A stretch of DNA of 64,000 bases from Phycomyces blakesleeanus NRRL 1555(-) (GCF_001638985.1 NW_017265138.1:558001-622000); one strand, 5' to 3'. Positions 1-10,982 are shown, numbered from the stretch's first letter. Translations and numbers: made by a program. Notes: generated by a model from the sequence alone, not told the origin.

Positions 1-24
1 AGTAAATGACATGATTATTATTAG

Positions 25-1461
25 GACGAGGCAGATACTCTTGATGGTACGACAACAATGTCAGAAGACACACCCATGCCAGCCCTTCAACACCACATGC
101 TTTTGGACGAAAAGGATGATAGCCGTACCCACACACCTTTACTCGAGGACATTTCTGATGCTGAGCCTGACAATGTACTTGATCAAGAGGATGGTGAAAG
201 TATGGTAGACGATGTAAACGATCCTTCCAGGCACCCTGCATCGATTCCACATGTTCATCCTAGACTTGGAATGCCTGAGGACGCGACAGTGTACGAACCT
301 GCATTGCCTGAGACAGGATACACTACCTCGTACTCAGAAATGGTCGTTGATCAGGATGTTCTTCCCACTTTGGCTGAAGAACCTGTTCAGGGCACAAAAC
401 CAATTCTGTCTTCAGAATCTTCAGTTCACCAATACAGCGAAGTAGTCATGGAAGAGCCACCTATTCAGCAAGCACAGTTACCAAAGTCACCTTCCCCAGT
501 AACAGTAGCTGCAGAGCCAACAGTGTCCGCAGAATCAGCAGTTTCTGCACAATCAACAGAAGCAGAAAGGTCAGCAGAAGCCGCAGAGTCAGCCATGGAT
601 ATAGAACCAACAGTTGCTGCAGATTCTATAGTGTCTGTAGGACCGACTGTGTCCGCAGAACCGTCAGCAGCTCCAGAACCAACAACATCCCCGGAACAAG
701 TGGTGGCTGGAAAACCAGCTGAAACAGCAGAACCGTCAGTGTCAGCAGAACTAGAAACTGCTGCAGGATCAGCAATGGAGGTAGATACTACAGAGACTGT
801 AGAAACAATGGAAACAGTAAAGGCTTCAGAGACAGTCAATGCTTCAGAGATAGTAAATGTAACAGAGGCAGTACATGCAACAGAGACCGTAAATGCAACA
901 GAGACAGTAAATGCGACCGAAATTGTAGAGGCTACGGAGAAGCAAGTAGAGACTACGGAGGAGCAAGTAGAGACTACGGAGAAGCAAGTAGAGACTACGG
1001 AGAAGCCAGTGGAGAATACGGAGAAGCCAGTGGAGAATACGGAGAAGCCAGTGGAGACTACAGAAAAGCCAGTAGAGACTACAGAAAAGCTAGTAGAGAC
1101 TACAGAAAAGCCAGTAGAGACTACAGAAAAGCCAGTAGAGACTACAGAGAAGCCAGTAGAGACTACAGAGAAGCCAGTGGAGACTGCAGAGAAGCCAGTA
1201 GATAATACAGACAATTTGGTAGAAACGACAGAAAAGCCAGAACATACTGTAGATGATGCAGTAAAGGAAGAGAAACTAGTGGTCGTTATGAACCCAGAAA
1301 CGAGTACAGATGAAATAGACCACACCCAGTCAACAAAGAGCCCAAAAGAAGCGACAGCTAATATTAGCAAAGATCTTACAACAAGTGAACCTGTTTTGGA
1401 AGAACATAATTTATCAGTAGAGTCAGTCAATGAAAATATTGAGTCAACCCCCGCCGTTTAA
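25..1461 (+). CDS. 3' exon of a Thr/Glu/Pro-rich repeat protein (5' end outside window)
   Basis: The first 24 bases end in an intron-like TTATTATTAG, and the frame is open from position 25 (DEADTLDGTTTMSED), so this is probably the last exon of a gene starting before the window rather than one starting at the ATG at 58. The stop is at 1459-1461. The protein is acidic and rich in Ala, Ser, Thr, Glu and Val. Residues encoded at about 480-780 are degenerate A/S/E/P repeats. Those at about 930-1215 are roughly 14 copies of a seven-residue unit of the type VETTEKP, with VENTEKP and EEQ variants. No catalytic domain, signal peptide or membrane segment is visible in this part. Such sequence is usually disordered; function is not recognised. 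The opposite strand is open only because the repeat lacks stops in that frame. Confidence 0.7.
   Translation, partial: DEADTLDGTTTMSEDTPMPALQHHMLLDEKDDSRTHTPLLEDISDAEPDNVLDQEDGESMVDDVNDPSRHPASIPHVHPRLGMPEDATVYEPALPETGYTTSYSEMVVDQDVLPTLAEEPVQGTKPILSSESSVHQYSEVVMEEPPIQQAQLPKSPSPVTVAAEPTVSAESAVSAQSTEAERSAEAAESAMDIEPTVAADSIVSVGPTVSAEPSAAPEPTTSPEQVVAGKPAETAEPSVSAELETAAGSAMEVDTTETVETMETVKASETVNASEIVNVTEAVHATETVNATETVNATEIVEATEKQVETTEEQVETTEKQVETTEKPVENTEKPVENTEKPVETTEKPVETTEKLVETTEKPVETTEKPVETTEKPVETTEKPVETAEKPVDNTDNLVETTEKPEHTVDDAVKEEKLVVVMNPETSTDEIDHTQSTKSPKEATANISKDLTTSEPVLEEHNLSVESVNENIESTPAV
930..1215 (+). repeat. Tandem 21-bp coding repeat (VETTEKP unit)
   Basis: Direct 21-bp repeats of the form GTAGAGACTACAGAAAAGCC run in frame within the first gene. 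Neighbouring copies are almost identical at DNA level and differ mainly by AAG/GAG, ACT/AAT and GTA/GTG changes. This suggests recent expansion by slippage or unequal exchange. Confidence 0.9.
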
Positions 1462-1713
1462 AAGAAAACGACGAATTTATGTTTATTTTCTTGGTCTGTT
1501 ATATATATATATATATCTTTGCTTATAATATTATTATTATTGTTTGTGGATATATTTCAACTTGATTTAAAGTGAAAATACTACGTGTATTTGTGTGTGT
1601 GCATATATATATATATCACTGTTTAACTAAATATTGGGTGTACTGGACGTCATCTCCTTATTTAAAGCAATAAAATTGCTGAAAATTAATCCTCATTCTT
1701 GTTTTCCACAATA

Positions 1714-2157
1714 ATGGAAGATACCCACTCTCATCACAAGCTTGGTCAGATGCTTTATCTGTTCTCTACCCTTCGCAATGGGGCTATTGCTGTGTCTCGT
1801 TTCGCATGGGTATTATACCTCGAAATTTACAAAAGATATCCACCTGTTCGCTGGACAGGCAATATTATACAACGCCTGAGCACTCCACCACTGGTCGTAT
1901 TTTTATTTGTCCTGATATCTTCACTGGTATTTCTTTTAAGCATTGCCACAGTGTTGGTTCTTTCTATCCAGACTGGGATCATCCTTGCTTGCGGATCCGT
2001 ACTCTTACCTATACTTGGGATTATATGTGGTCTTGCTCTGACTATACTTGGTGGTCTTACGTGCCTGTTTGTGTTTGCTCAAGCGACAGTTGCTTTTGTA
2101 AAACCTATACTTCTTCATGTGGGACTTGCTTTAAGAAAAGATAAAAGAAGAATTTAG
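1714..2157 (+). CDS. Small multi-pass membrane protein (possible promethin/LDO-like)
   Basis: A single-exon ORF of 147 residues starting at ATG 1714 (MEDTHSH); an upstream in-frame TTG is not a likely start. Residues 1-55 are polar with aromatic and basic positions. Residues about 58-135 hold three to four closely spaced hydrophobic stretches (LVVFLFVLISSLVFLLSIA, IILACGSVLLPILGIICGLAL, GGLTCLFVFAQATVAFV), and the tail is basic (LRKDKRRI). The compact hydrophobic hairpin layout with a basic tail recalls promethin/LDAF1 and yeast Ldo16, small ER proteins acting at lipid-droplet sites. That link is inference from layout, not from a recognised motif. An AATAAA just upstream (about 1668) may end the preceding transcript. 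Confidence 0.65.
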   Translation: MEDTHSHHKLGQMLYLFSTLRNGAIAVSRFAWVLYLEIYKRYPPVRWTGNIIQRLSTPPLVVFLFVLISSLVFLLSIATVLVLSIQTGIILACGSVLLPILGIICGLALTILGGLTCLFVFAQATVAFVKPILLHVGLALRKDKRRI

Positions 2158-2849
2158 TTTAAGAAATCCCCCTTTTTTTGGAACCAAATATATATATATA
2201 TATGTGTAAGCATTACTCATTAAAATAGTACCCTTTCTTTTATATAAATATATGATATTATCATAGTCAAAAACGAGAAACATAAATAAAGGCTTTGTAA
2301 ACCTACTAAATTCCTTGAAATTTATAATGACATGCCCTGAAAAGTATCTTCTTCTTCTTTTATATAAAAAAGATAAACTGACTATATTTGATAATACTAT
2401 AAAAGTAAGTGTATAAAGAAAGCATAAATTTGATTGACAAGTTGAGAATCTAAATTGTAGTATCCTTTCAAATAACCTGTACAATTAAACAAAATTGGTC
2501 ACCACATCAGAATAGTCTAACACTGATAAATCATGTATCTTGGAATAAATTTCTGGAAGTATCATCTACTTGAACGTTACAATTGATACGTTGGTGCACA
2601 CTTGATAAAGGCAATATGCGCCTTTAATATGTATACAAATCTTTACTTGTAGATCCAGATGTATACTTTGATGTATTTACTGTCTTGAAATTTCACAATT
2701 TCTTTATTGTTATCATTATGATTATTTAAAGAATATAGCATTCATTACAATGTATAAAGATAAAACTGAGAGACAAAAAGATCGCTTTACACTGACGAGC
2801 CGTTTCTTCTTCTTTTTTATTGTTTGTTTAAATTTTAACTACTACTGTC
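2158..2849. other. Intergenic, AT-rich, no gene seen
   Basis: Holds short (AT)n tracts and T-runs between the small membrane protein and the WD-repeat gene. The minus-strand ORF here is low-complexity and shows no coding character. Confidence 0.6.
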
Positions 2850-4734
2850 ATGAAGCCTCATTACAGTAATGTTTATAAACAATCATTATACCAGTGTCAA
2901 TTTTCGCCATCAAACGAATATGTCGCACATGCTGTTGATAATCGTCTTGTCATTCGTTACAATGATATTGATCTCACCATCATTCATGTATACGAATGTC
3001 CGTTTGTGATTGAATACGTGCAATGGTCCCCAGATTCAAAGTACATCTTAATAGCCTCGCCATCGAAGGCTATTGTGCATGTCTTGTCAATATCAGATAC
3101 TATTTGGCGAGCAATTTTTGAAGATCATTATCATGGTATTCAACGCGTTACATGGCGTTCAGATTCTGGAGGAATCATAACAGCAGCTCATGGCCAGGTA
3201 TATAATATTATTTATTTTCAGAATGATTATGGTAGTAATAATAGTTAGATCCATATAATAATATTTTTCCCAAGTATATAAACATAGTGCTCACATAATT
3301 AAATTATTAAATATGTATATAAACACGCGCACATAGTTTCAATTAAAGATGTGGTCTTTAACATCGAAAGATGTGCTGGTGATAAAAGGAGCCAAGTTTG
3401 CTAACAAGGGATATATGTCTAGCCCTGATGGAAAATACTTTGCTGTCTTGGAGACAAAGCAAGGAAAGGATCATTTAAGCATCTACACCCCTAGATGGAC
3501 ATTAGTCAAAGTAATATGTATAATGTGGCTTATGTAATCAAATTAGAATGCTAACAAATAGACTTGCACGGCCTATGTTTTGTAGCATTTCAAAATAGAC
3601 ACTGCTGATGCTAGTAATATTCAATGGTCGCCTAATAGTAGCTATCTGGCTGTCTGGGACAATTCTCTCTATGTAAGTTTCAAATAAAATAAATCACTTA
3701 AATGTGGATTAAGATTTGACATATCGATTGTCTATTTTTTTTGTTAGTACAAGATACTTGTGTATCGCCCTGATGGTCACCTCTACACATCTTATCAAGC
3801 ACCTGAAGATGGACTTGGTATTAAAACTGTGGCATGGAATAGTAGGAGTTCTATACTTGCCATGGGAGGTTATGATCATCAAATTCGCTTCATGACAACA
3901 TCTGATTGGAAAGTTGTTATTCGTCTATCACATCCATCTACTATTCACCAGAACACAGTGGTAATTTGTGGATCTCAAACGGTTGAATTTAATCTTAAAC
4001 TGATATATATATACATTGTTTTACGTATAGGATATATATGAAGAAAACTCGCTGGGTTCTTCTGTCCCGACCCTTCAAGCGCGAGCCTATTGCAAGTTCT
4101 TTACTGAAAAAAAATCAGCAACTTACTAACAAGGTAGTTTTGTTCATTATGACTCATAGACCAAAAGAGTCTCAAGCGCCCGCTTCCTTTACCGATGACT
4201 CGGCCTGACTATAACATTGCCAACCCATCTACCGGAATTGGTGCCTTCCAATTCAGCCCTGATGGTCGGTTATTTTATAGTATTGATGGTGAGTTTATAT
4301 AATCAATATCAATCATTATCTTAAAATGCATTTGTATTATCTTGTCTTGTTTTGGAACAGATAGTATGCCGACAACACTGTGGTTGTGGAATGCACGGAC
4401 ATTGAAGACCGAAATGATCGTGTGCCAGTTGAATCCGATTCGACAGGTTGTGTGGCATCCAGCGGTGTCCAAGTTGTTCCTCGTGTCTGGGGAGGACCGA
4501 CTGTCGGTGGTTGAGTACTCTAGTGGCCAATGGGATATTACTGTTATAACAGTCCCTACAGGTAAACCAGTCATGACAGATTCTTTCTAGCTTTACTCAT
4601 CCTTCCATTTGGAAGATCTAGTTGATTTCAAGGTCAGGAGAGTTCAATGGAGCAAACATCAGGAACATGCGTTGTTGATGGATACACACTTGTTCTGTTT
4701 AATGAATTTGTTTTTGAAAGAACAGGAAAAATAA
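2850..4734 (+). CDS. wrap73: WD-repeat protein WRAP73 (WDR8) homologue
   Basis: Eight exons: 2850-3197, 3337-3510, 3586-3672, 3748-3960, 4031-4091, 4160-4288, 4361-4561 and 4616-4734. They join in phase to 443 residues, close to animal WRAP73 (about 460). The reading follows WRAP73 along its length: CQFSPSNEYVA, VQWSPDSKYIL, NIQWSPNSSYLAVWD, YKILVYRPDGHL, GIKTVAWN, GIGAFQFSPDG and a WLWN block. Each matches a blade of the WD propeller. In animals and fission yeast WRAP73 works with SSX2IP/Msd1 at centrosomes or spindle pole bodies to anchor minus-end motor cargo. A similar role here is inferred. Exon 5 appears to end at a GC donor (TATT|GCAAGT); a weak GTTCTT donor inside exon 5 also fits the phase and would shorten a variable loop. 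Confidence 0.87.
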
Positions 4735-4887
4735 TACAATAGGATGCAATAAAAAAAGAGTAAAAAAAAAAATTAGATCTTTAGAGACTAAAGAACCAAA
4801 AGAATCAAAAAAGAAACTTTTATCTCAAAACAATAGTAATAATGGTAATGGTAATGGTAATAGTAATAATAATTATAGTTTGATTAA

Positions 4888-6581
4888 TTAATCGCTGTAA
4901 GTAACGAGGAAATCAGCATGGAACTTGGAGAGGTTGGCGCAGAAGTCATCAAACAAGTGCTCCTCGGGAAGGAAGGTGGATCTAAAGTGCCAGGTGTCTT
5001 CCTTTTGACCAAAGCCAGAGCCTACAAATAAATAAATAAAAATATTACAATTGTTATTGTTAAGATCATATAATATGCATATATATAATTTATTGTTGGT
5101 GTTCCCATTGCTGTCACCTAGCCGTGAGAAAAAAAAAAGATTTGTGAATCCTTACCTGGTACAACACAGACACCGGTAGCTTCAAGCATAGCCTCGCAAT
5201 AAAAGGCATCGGCAGCGAGACCCTGGGAAGCAGCCTTTTCAATTGCTTTTTTGGGAAGACGAATCCGGGGGAAAAGATACATGGATCCCTCGGCAGGCTG
5301 ACAGGTTACACCCTCCATGGCGTTAAAAACACCCTCGAGCTTCTTGGATCGGCGACGGAGGGACTCATAGATTCCATCAAGCTCAGCACGGTAGTTCGCA
5401 TAGGAGACGTCACCCTTACGAGGGGGGTCGCACATAAGATCGACAAGGATCTGACCGTGGAGGTTGGGGCAAAGGGAAACAGAGGCCATCTTGTAAACCT
5501 GCTCGAGTACCTTCTCATCAAAGTTGCAGCACTCGTAGTAACCACCACGACGACCGCACTCACCAACCATACCCTTGGAGATGGAGTGGAATGAGACCAG
5601 CTCAAGACCAGTGCGAATTGCTTCGTTGGGGTGCTCCATCATGGCCTTCTTAAAGCTTACAAAAGGCTTGGTCTCAGGGTTGTAGATGTTTGTCTGGTAG
5701 ACCTCATCAGCCAACAAAACAAGACCCTCCTCGTAACAGAAAGACAAGATATCACGCATGTTACCGGCATCGAGACATTGGCCAGTGGGGTTACCGGGGT
5801 TAATGATGACCAAGGCACGAACGTCAGTACCCTCGGCACGGGAAGCATTGATAGTTGTCTTAAGGGATCCAATATCGAGAGTCCAGCCAGACTCTTCCTC
5901 GAGCAAGTAGTGGACAGGTGTGGCACCGAGGTAGGCGAGGGTAGCACTGTAAAGGGGGTATTGGGGGATGGGGATCATGATACCGGTCTTGTTGCTCTGG
6001 GTCAACAAGCCCAAGATGGCCTGGACACCAGCAGAGGCACCCTGGGTGAGGTAAATGTTGTTGAAGTTGGCGGGGTGGCCGTCTCTCTCGAGCAAGAAGC
6101 GGGCAACGGTCTGACGAATAGAAGCAGCACCCTGGGAGTGAGAATAGGCACCGATACCAGCACCGAGGGTCTTGAGGATCTTCTTGGCACGTGCAATTGT
6201 GTCAGCAGGATAAAGCTGGCTTACAAGCTCGGCCTTGTCTTCGGCCAAAAGATCGGTATTCTCACACAATGATGCAACCTGTGATTGGTAAAATAAATAG
6301 ATAAAAGTAAAAGGATCAGTAAGAGCCGATGATTAGAACTATAGCCATAAAAATTAACCTACTTGACGGAAGAAAGAGATGGGCTTCTGGTTGAGCTGCT
6401 GGGGGTTACCAATGTTGCAGCTAACAACACGGTCAAAGGGGAACTTCTTGCCATGAGCCAGTTCATCACGGATTTCCTCGGAGCGAATTGCGATACGGCC
6501 ACGAACGGCGTACTCAACAGTGCGGATGTTGCTGTTGATGGTATCGAGGGTGAGAACCTTGGGCTTTGTGGAGTTGGTCAT
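4888..6581 (-). CDS. Alanine aminotransferase (PLP enzyme)
   Basis: Three exons on the minus strand: 6363-6581, 5156-6278 and 4888-5021, giving 491 residues, the usual cytosolic size. It catalyses L-alanine + 2-oxoglutarate = pyruvate + L-glutamate. The fold-I aminotransferase marks are all visible: the N-terminal alanine-aminotransferase block (VEYAVRGRIAIR), FCNIGNPQ-like SCNIGNPQQL, the cofactor-binding YLTQGASAGVQ, NPGNPTGQ, LADEVYQTNIY, and the Schiff-base lysine in SFHSISKGMVGECGRRGGY (about residue 305). The end is FLVTYSD. The introns fall at RQ|VASLC and VVPG|GSGFGQ. There is no presequence, so it is probably cytosolic. A TATAAAAA lies 68 bp upstream of the ATG, unusual among the genes in this window and suggesting strong regulated expression. 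Confidence 0.95.
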
Positions 6582-7361
6582 GGCAAATAGAAGTATGCGA
6601 TATGAAAAGAAACAAGGTTCGGGTTACAAATCATGGAATGCAGTTGGCTTTTTATACCCCTCTGCTGAGACTATGATATGGAGAAACCTATGAAACCTGT
6701 CACGTCCCTGTATCTATTAGTGCCATTTTTTTTTCTTTTTTCTTTTTGGTTTTACTTTTTTTTTTGTTGCGGGGACAATAGGCTAAATTTGGATTTTGAT
6801 TTTTTTTTTTGGAACCGGATAAAACTTTCGCCAATGCTAAATAAGAAAAAGACTCAAGATGGGCTCTATCCAGTCAGGGATCAATTCTTCCTCCCATCTG
6901 ATCAATCTCACAAAGGGACCCGATCTTATTTATTTATTTTTCCTTTGTACAAATAATTAAGCTTCTAGACATTTTCAGTCGTTCTCATTGGCCAAAAAGA
7001 GCCTATTTTGTTTCAATTTTCAGCTTTTTTCTTCTTGTCTGTCGTGAGAAGAAGAACCGATCCACAGTTCACAAGCGTTTTCTACTGTTCTACATGCATA
7101 CATACATATATATTTATATATATGTGTGTGTGTGCATATAGTCTTAATTATACTCTTTTCAAAAAAAGTTGTAACACGGTCAAAATTCCAGCTATAATTT
7201 TTGGATACTAATGAATACTTCAAGAGTTTAAGGGCAAACAAAAAAAACAGTGAGTTTGTTAGCTCAAGAGCATAACTCAATCAAAATATCTGTATGTTTC
7301 GACGGAATGAATGTTGCTGAGGTAACTGGTTGAATAAACGGTCTATTAAAGAAGTAGATGA
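6582..7361. other. Upstream region of the aminotransferase gene, no gene seen
   Basis: Contains the TATA box, long T-runs (6727-6760, 6800-6812) and (AT)n/(GT)n near 7100. Short ORFs are low-complexity and not convincing. Confidence 0.5.
6649..6656 (-). promoter_or_regulatory. TATA box of the alanine aminotransferase gene
   Basis: Read on the minus strand this is GGGTATAAAAAGCC, a near-canonical TATA element 68 bp upstream of the start codon at 6581. Confidence 0.6.
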
Positions 7362-7676
7362 TTTTATAAACGTCTAAAAGATTTTTGAGTTGAACTTTGG
7401 TCATCTCTACAACACGACTTTCTGTACAAAGGTCGCATGTGCGCTATCTTGGACTTAATATAAGGATGTCTCTTTCTGTCTTAACTTATTTTGAAGCTAT
7501 CAAGTGCCCCATTAAAGTATAAAGAATTAAGAAAAGGAACTGGTTCTTGTTCAAGTGGATCAGTGACCCAGTCTAACGTTTTACTTTGTTCAAGTACTAC
7601 ATTAATTATAGCATGTATAATCCTACGTTCATCTCCTATGGACAGACATCTGGTCCGAACCGGAAATAAAACAATT
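7362..7676. repeat. Left arm of a large imperfect inverted duplication
   Basis: This stretch pairs, base for base with scattered differences, with the reverse complement of 7850-8163. Shared blocks include CTTGGACTTAATATAAGGATGTC, GAATTAAGAAAAGGAACTGGTTC, TTCAAGTGGATCAGTG and GGTCCGAACCGGAA. Read on the minus strand the left arm has a coding-like stretch (EQSKTLDWVTDPLEQ, PFLNSLYFNG). The right arm encodes a matching but stop-broken version on the plus strand (EQSKTLGWVH, DPLEQKLVPFLNSLYFN). The arms therefore look like two decayed copies of one coding sequence placed head to head. The protein family is not recognised. Confidence 0.85.
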
Positions 7677-7849
7677 TTGTATTTATTTTTCTCAAAAAAA
7701 AAACTGGATGACACTTTTCCAGTAGAAATCTTGGTCATAAACTACATTTTTTTTAGCTAAACTTGTTATGTTTGACTGGCTCTTTGATAACCGCCCATAG
7801 GATGGAACGTGAATAGGCCTATTATACAGCTTTAAGGAATATAATAAGG

Positions 7850-8163
7850 ATTGTTTTCTTCCGGTTCGGACTAGATGTATGTCCATAGTATGAGACGTAG
7901 AATTAAACATGATTTATTTAGTGAAATACATGAGCAAAGTAAAACATTAGGGTGGGTACACTGATCCACTTGAACAGAAACTAGTTCCTTTTCTTAATTC
8001 TTTATATTTTAATGAGGAGATTTATAACTTTCGAATAAATTTATATAGAAAGTGACATCCTTATATTAAGTCCAAGATAGAGCGTCCTGACCTCTTTACA
8101 TAAAGTAGTGTCGTAAAGATGACCAAAATACAGTTCAAAGATCTTTTAGACATTTATCAAACA
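7850..8163. repeat. Right arm of the inverted duplication
   Basis: Reverse-complement partner of 7362-7676, separated from it by about 170 bp (7677-7849) that does not pair. The two arms are nearly the same length. No target-site duplication was identified at the outer ends. 8164-8414 beyond it has no recognisable gene. Confidence 0.85.
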
Positions 8164-8414
8164 TACTATATTTCCACTACATCCTCTTTCACCAGACCCA
8201 TTCAACTATCTTTCTTAAATCCTGGTTTTAAGTTAGAAATTCTACTCTTCTTTCTCATTAATATTGTGAGGTATTCAATGGTAGCTAGAAGCTATAGCTT
8301 TAATCTATACCACAATATTACAGCTGTCTTTCTTTCTTTAGAGCGTATGCCAAAAAAATCTAAAAAGTGTGTGGGAAACATAAAATTAAATTTGTTCAGG
8401 TAAAATTGACCCTT

Positions 8415-9695
8415 TTATTCAGTTCTATTGGGATGCTCGTATTTTTTACAGGTCTTTTTGAATTCCTGTGCAATGTCTACCAGTTTCTGCTCCTCTCCTG
8501 GATCTCCATTTAATTCATAAATCTCTTCTACACCATACCAGCCCAACTTTGCTGGCATTGACATTACTGCACCTAATCTGTCTACATACACTGACAATGG
8601 TCGAATGTCCCTTCGATTCTTGATGATCGTTTCGCACAATGAGGCAGTGCATGTCGCGATTCCAAAATAAGTCGATCCTTTGAGCTTGATAATATCCATA
8701 GCCTTGCCTGCGATCTTTTCTCGCACCAGCTCTTTATCGAGATTAGCTACCCGTGGAAAGGACAGAATAGGCTGTCCAGCAATATTAGCTGTGTTCCAAG
8801 AGATAAACTGAGAATCTCCGTGTTCACCCAGTACAGGCGAATGAATAGACTCATTATTAACCTATCACAATATCTATCAATGAATATCCCTATACATGCA
8901 TACATACATATATACATACATATATATATATGTATATATATATATATATGTTGGCCCCAACCAATACCACTTTTGTACTTACTTCTAATACTTCGGATAA
9001 GAAGCCTCTGAGACGAGAACTATCTAGATATGTTCCACTTCCTATAACTTGATTACGTGGTAGACCTGATAATTCTTGGGCAAAGTATGTGAGGACATCC
9101 ACAGGATTTGCTACCAGTAGCATAATAGCGTCCTTCTGGATAGGTTGCATTGCACTGATGATAGACTCTAATACTTGGTAGTTTCGATCAATTAACTATA
9201 AGCAATAGTGAGCCAACGTTCTTCCTTTTTCTCTTCTTCTTTCTTCTTTTGTTTCTTAATCTATCATTGCTGCTACTATAATCTTACATCTGCACGGGAT
9301 TCATTTTCCTTTTGCCTTGCTCCTGCTGTGATAACAATCACATCTGCTTTTCCTGCTTCCTGAAGAGTCACATCTTTCACATGGGTTGCTGAGAACAGAC
9401 TAGCATCATCAAGATCCAGTCTTTGTCCTTTTGCTAATGATCGATTGGCATCGACTAGTAAGATTTCATTTGCTACGTCTTTGAGGACTAGTGCATATGC
9501 AATTGAGGCACCCACATTGCCGGTGCCTACAACGGCGATGCGAGAGTGTGCACCCGGACTGCCATGATGGTAGAATTTGCTTGGTAGGACAGAGCGCTGG
9601 TAGGCAAAGGGTGTTCTCAGACAACGCTGGATAGTGGGAGGGCCAACCCGTGCGAATCTTGGGATGGTCGAAACAAGGTTTCTAAGGAAAGACAT
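8415..9695 (-). CDS. NAD-dependent L-lactate dehydrogenase with N-terminal extension
   Basis: Three exons on the minus strand: 9288-9695, 8983-9195 and 8415-8861, giving 355 residues. It interconverts pyruvate and L-lactate with NADH/NAD. The Rossmann motif [17 protein letters not shown] is followed by the NAD-selective acidic residue in [10 protein letters not shown]. Then come [38 protein letters not shown] (substrate Arg) and [12 protein letters not shown] (catalytic His). The C-terminal half ([39 protein letters not shown]) matches Rhizopus LdhA/LdhB. Unlike those enzymes, about 50 residues precede the Rossmann fold. They are rich in Arg and Ser and lack acidic residues, which resembles a mitochondrial presequence; localisation is inference. 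NPVD and the lactate motifs argue against malate dehydrogenase. Confidence 0.92.
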
Positions 9696-10982
9696 TTGGC
9701 GTAAGGTTTTGTCTTGCAAACAAAACAAAAAATAAAAATAAAAATTTGGAAAAGAGGGAACGGTACAAGACACGCTTGTTTGGGGGGCTTTCTTGGAGTA
9801 CTTAAATCTAACCTAGATTGTACGACAATTGGAGCTGGACTTGCTTCTTGAAAGGATATATTATTATTATTATCTTTATTACATGAGACCACTTGTATTG
9901 AACCGAAAAGATCCTTGAGATACTTACAAAAATCACATTCTAAAAGTAATAGATAACAGTTAAATTCAATACGATAATGATAAGGAATTATTTTGTAATA
10001 ATGACACAGTGGGATGCTTTTTTTTATTGTAGATATATTAATATTCATTTATGAAGTTGTCCTTTGAAGCTTGTACTCCATTAGGCGAGATTTTTTTAAA
10101 ATAACCAATTCAAGGTCTCATTTTTTCAAGTATGGTAGTATTAATTCACTCACCCTTACTCTTTCTCTATATAAGCATCTAGATGATTTTTGAATAACGG
10201 GTCCCATCGTGTTCTACAAGCAATATATAAAAAGGAAGATAAGTCAAATTATTTTGTTGTAGATAGTGTGGCATGTTGCTTTGACTTGATTTTATGTTCC
10301 ACTTGTTTTCTGTACACCCTAAAACCCTGTCTCCAATGACAGACCATGAATGCTTTCAAAGGTAAACACGCACTCTAACATTGGTCCCTTTGATTCCAAG
10401 CGTGAGAACAATTCATTTATTTATTTTATATCCATCCCATATTTTCCCTCGGAATAAGTTGCGATTCAGAACATACAAAACTATGTTTTTATATATATTT
10501 ATGCATTTGTCAATAAAAGCTAAAATAATAATAATAGTGATAGTAATTTCAGCTCTATTCTGTCTCTATAAAACAAAACAAAATATTTTTTTTTATCCTT
10601 CACTTTCTTGCTTTCAAGAGCAACAACTTCTTCAACCAAACGACTTAGTCTGTGCAGTCAGTCTGAAGACCGCTCTGATTGACGTCATTCTCCCAATAGA
10701 CGTCATTCAAAGAATATGTCTGAAAACAAAAAAAAAACACAATTTCAGGCAAACCAGAAAAAAAAACCTTGTTATTTCGTATACACGTACATTTCTTCTC
10801 TTTCGAAGCTTCTTTTTCCTTCTTCTTCTTCTTTTGTTCCTTTTCTTTTATTCTTAATATAAAAACGAAAGAAAGAAAGAAAGAAAAAAAAAAACTACAA
10901 GCAAGACTACATCAAGCTTTACCAATCATCATTTTGGAAGCGTTGAACACAAACTCCATTCAAAAAGAAAAAGAAAAATAAA
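9696..10982. other. Divergent upstream region between LDH and the RRM gene
   Basis: A shared 1.3-kb upstream region for two diverging genes. It holds T-runs, TATTAT tracts and, close to the RRM gene, a long pyrimidine tract (10790-10855) followed by a purine tract (10860-10900). A CTGACGTCATTCTCCC...GACGTCATTC pair near 10679-10710 carries two CRE/ATF-type TGACGTCA or GACGTCA cores. No convincing gene. Confidence 0.5.
10679..10711 (+). promoter_or_regulatory. Paired CRE/ATF-like sites
   Basis: Two ACGTCATTC(T/A) blocks occur about 20 bp apart, the first within a full TGACGTCA palindrome and the second as GACGTCA. They lie about 280 bp upstream of the start of the RRM gene. TGACGTCA is the binding site of ATF/CREB-type bZIP factors such as fission yeast Atf1. 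Use here is inference. Confidence 0.4.

Noticed and set aside
465..1430. Long minus-strand ORF (321 codons) opposite the repeat protein
   Set aside because: It is the antisense of the VETTEKP repeat (reads FSVVSTG repeats); open only because of repeat composition, with no splice or start context.
5631..6272. Plus-strand ORF of 213 codons opposite alanine aminotransferase
   Set aside because: Shadow of the strongly supported aminotransferase exon; GC-rich third positions on the real strand remove stops on the other.
8119..8403. 94-codon plus ORF after the inverted duplication
   Set aside because: It starts inside the right arm and has composition like the flanking noncoding DNA; no motif.
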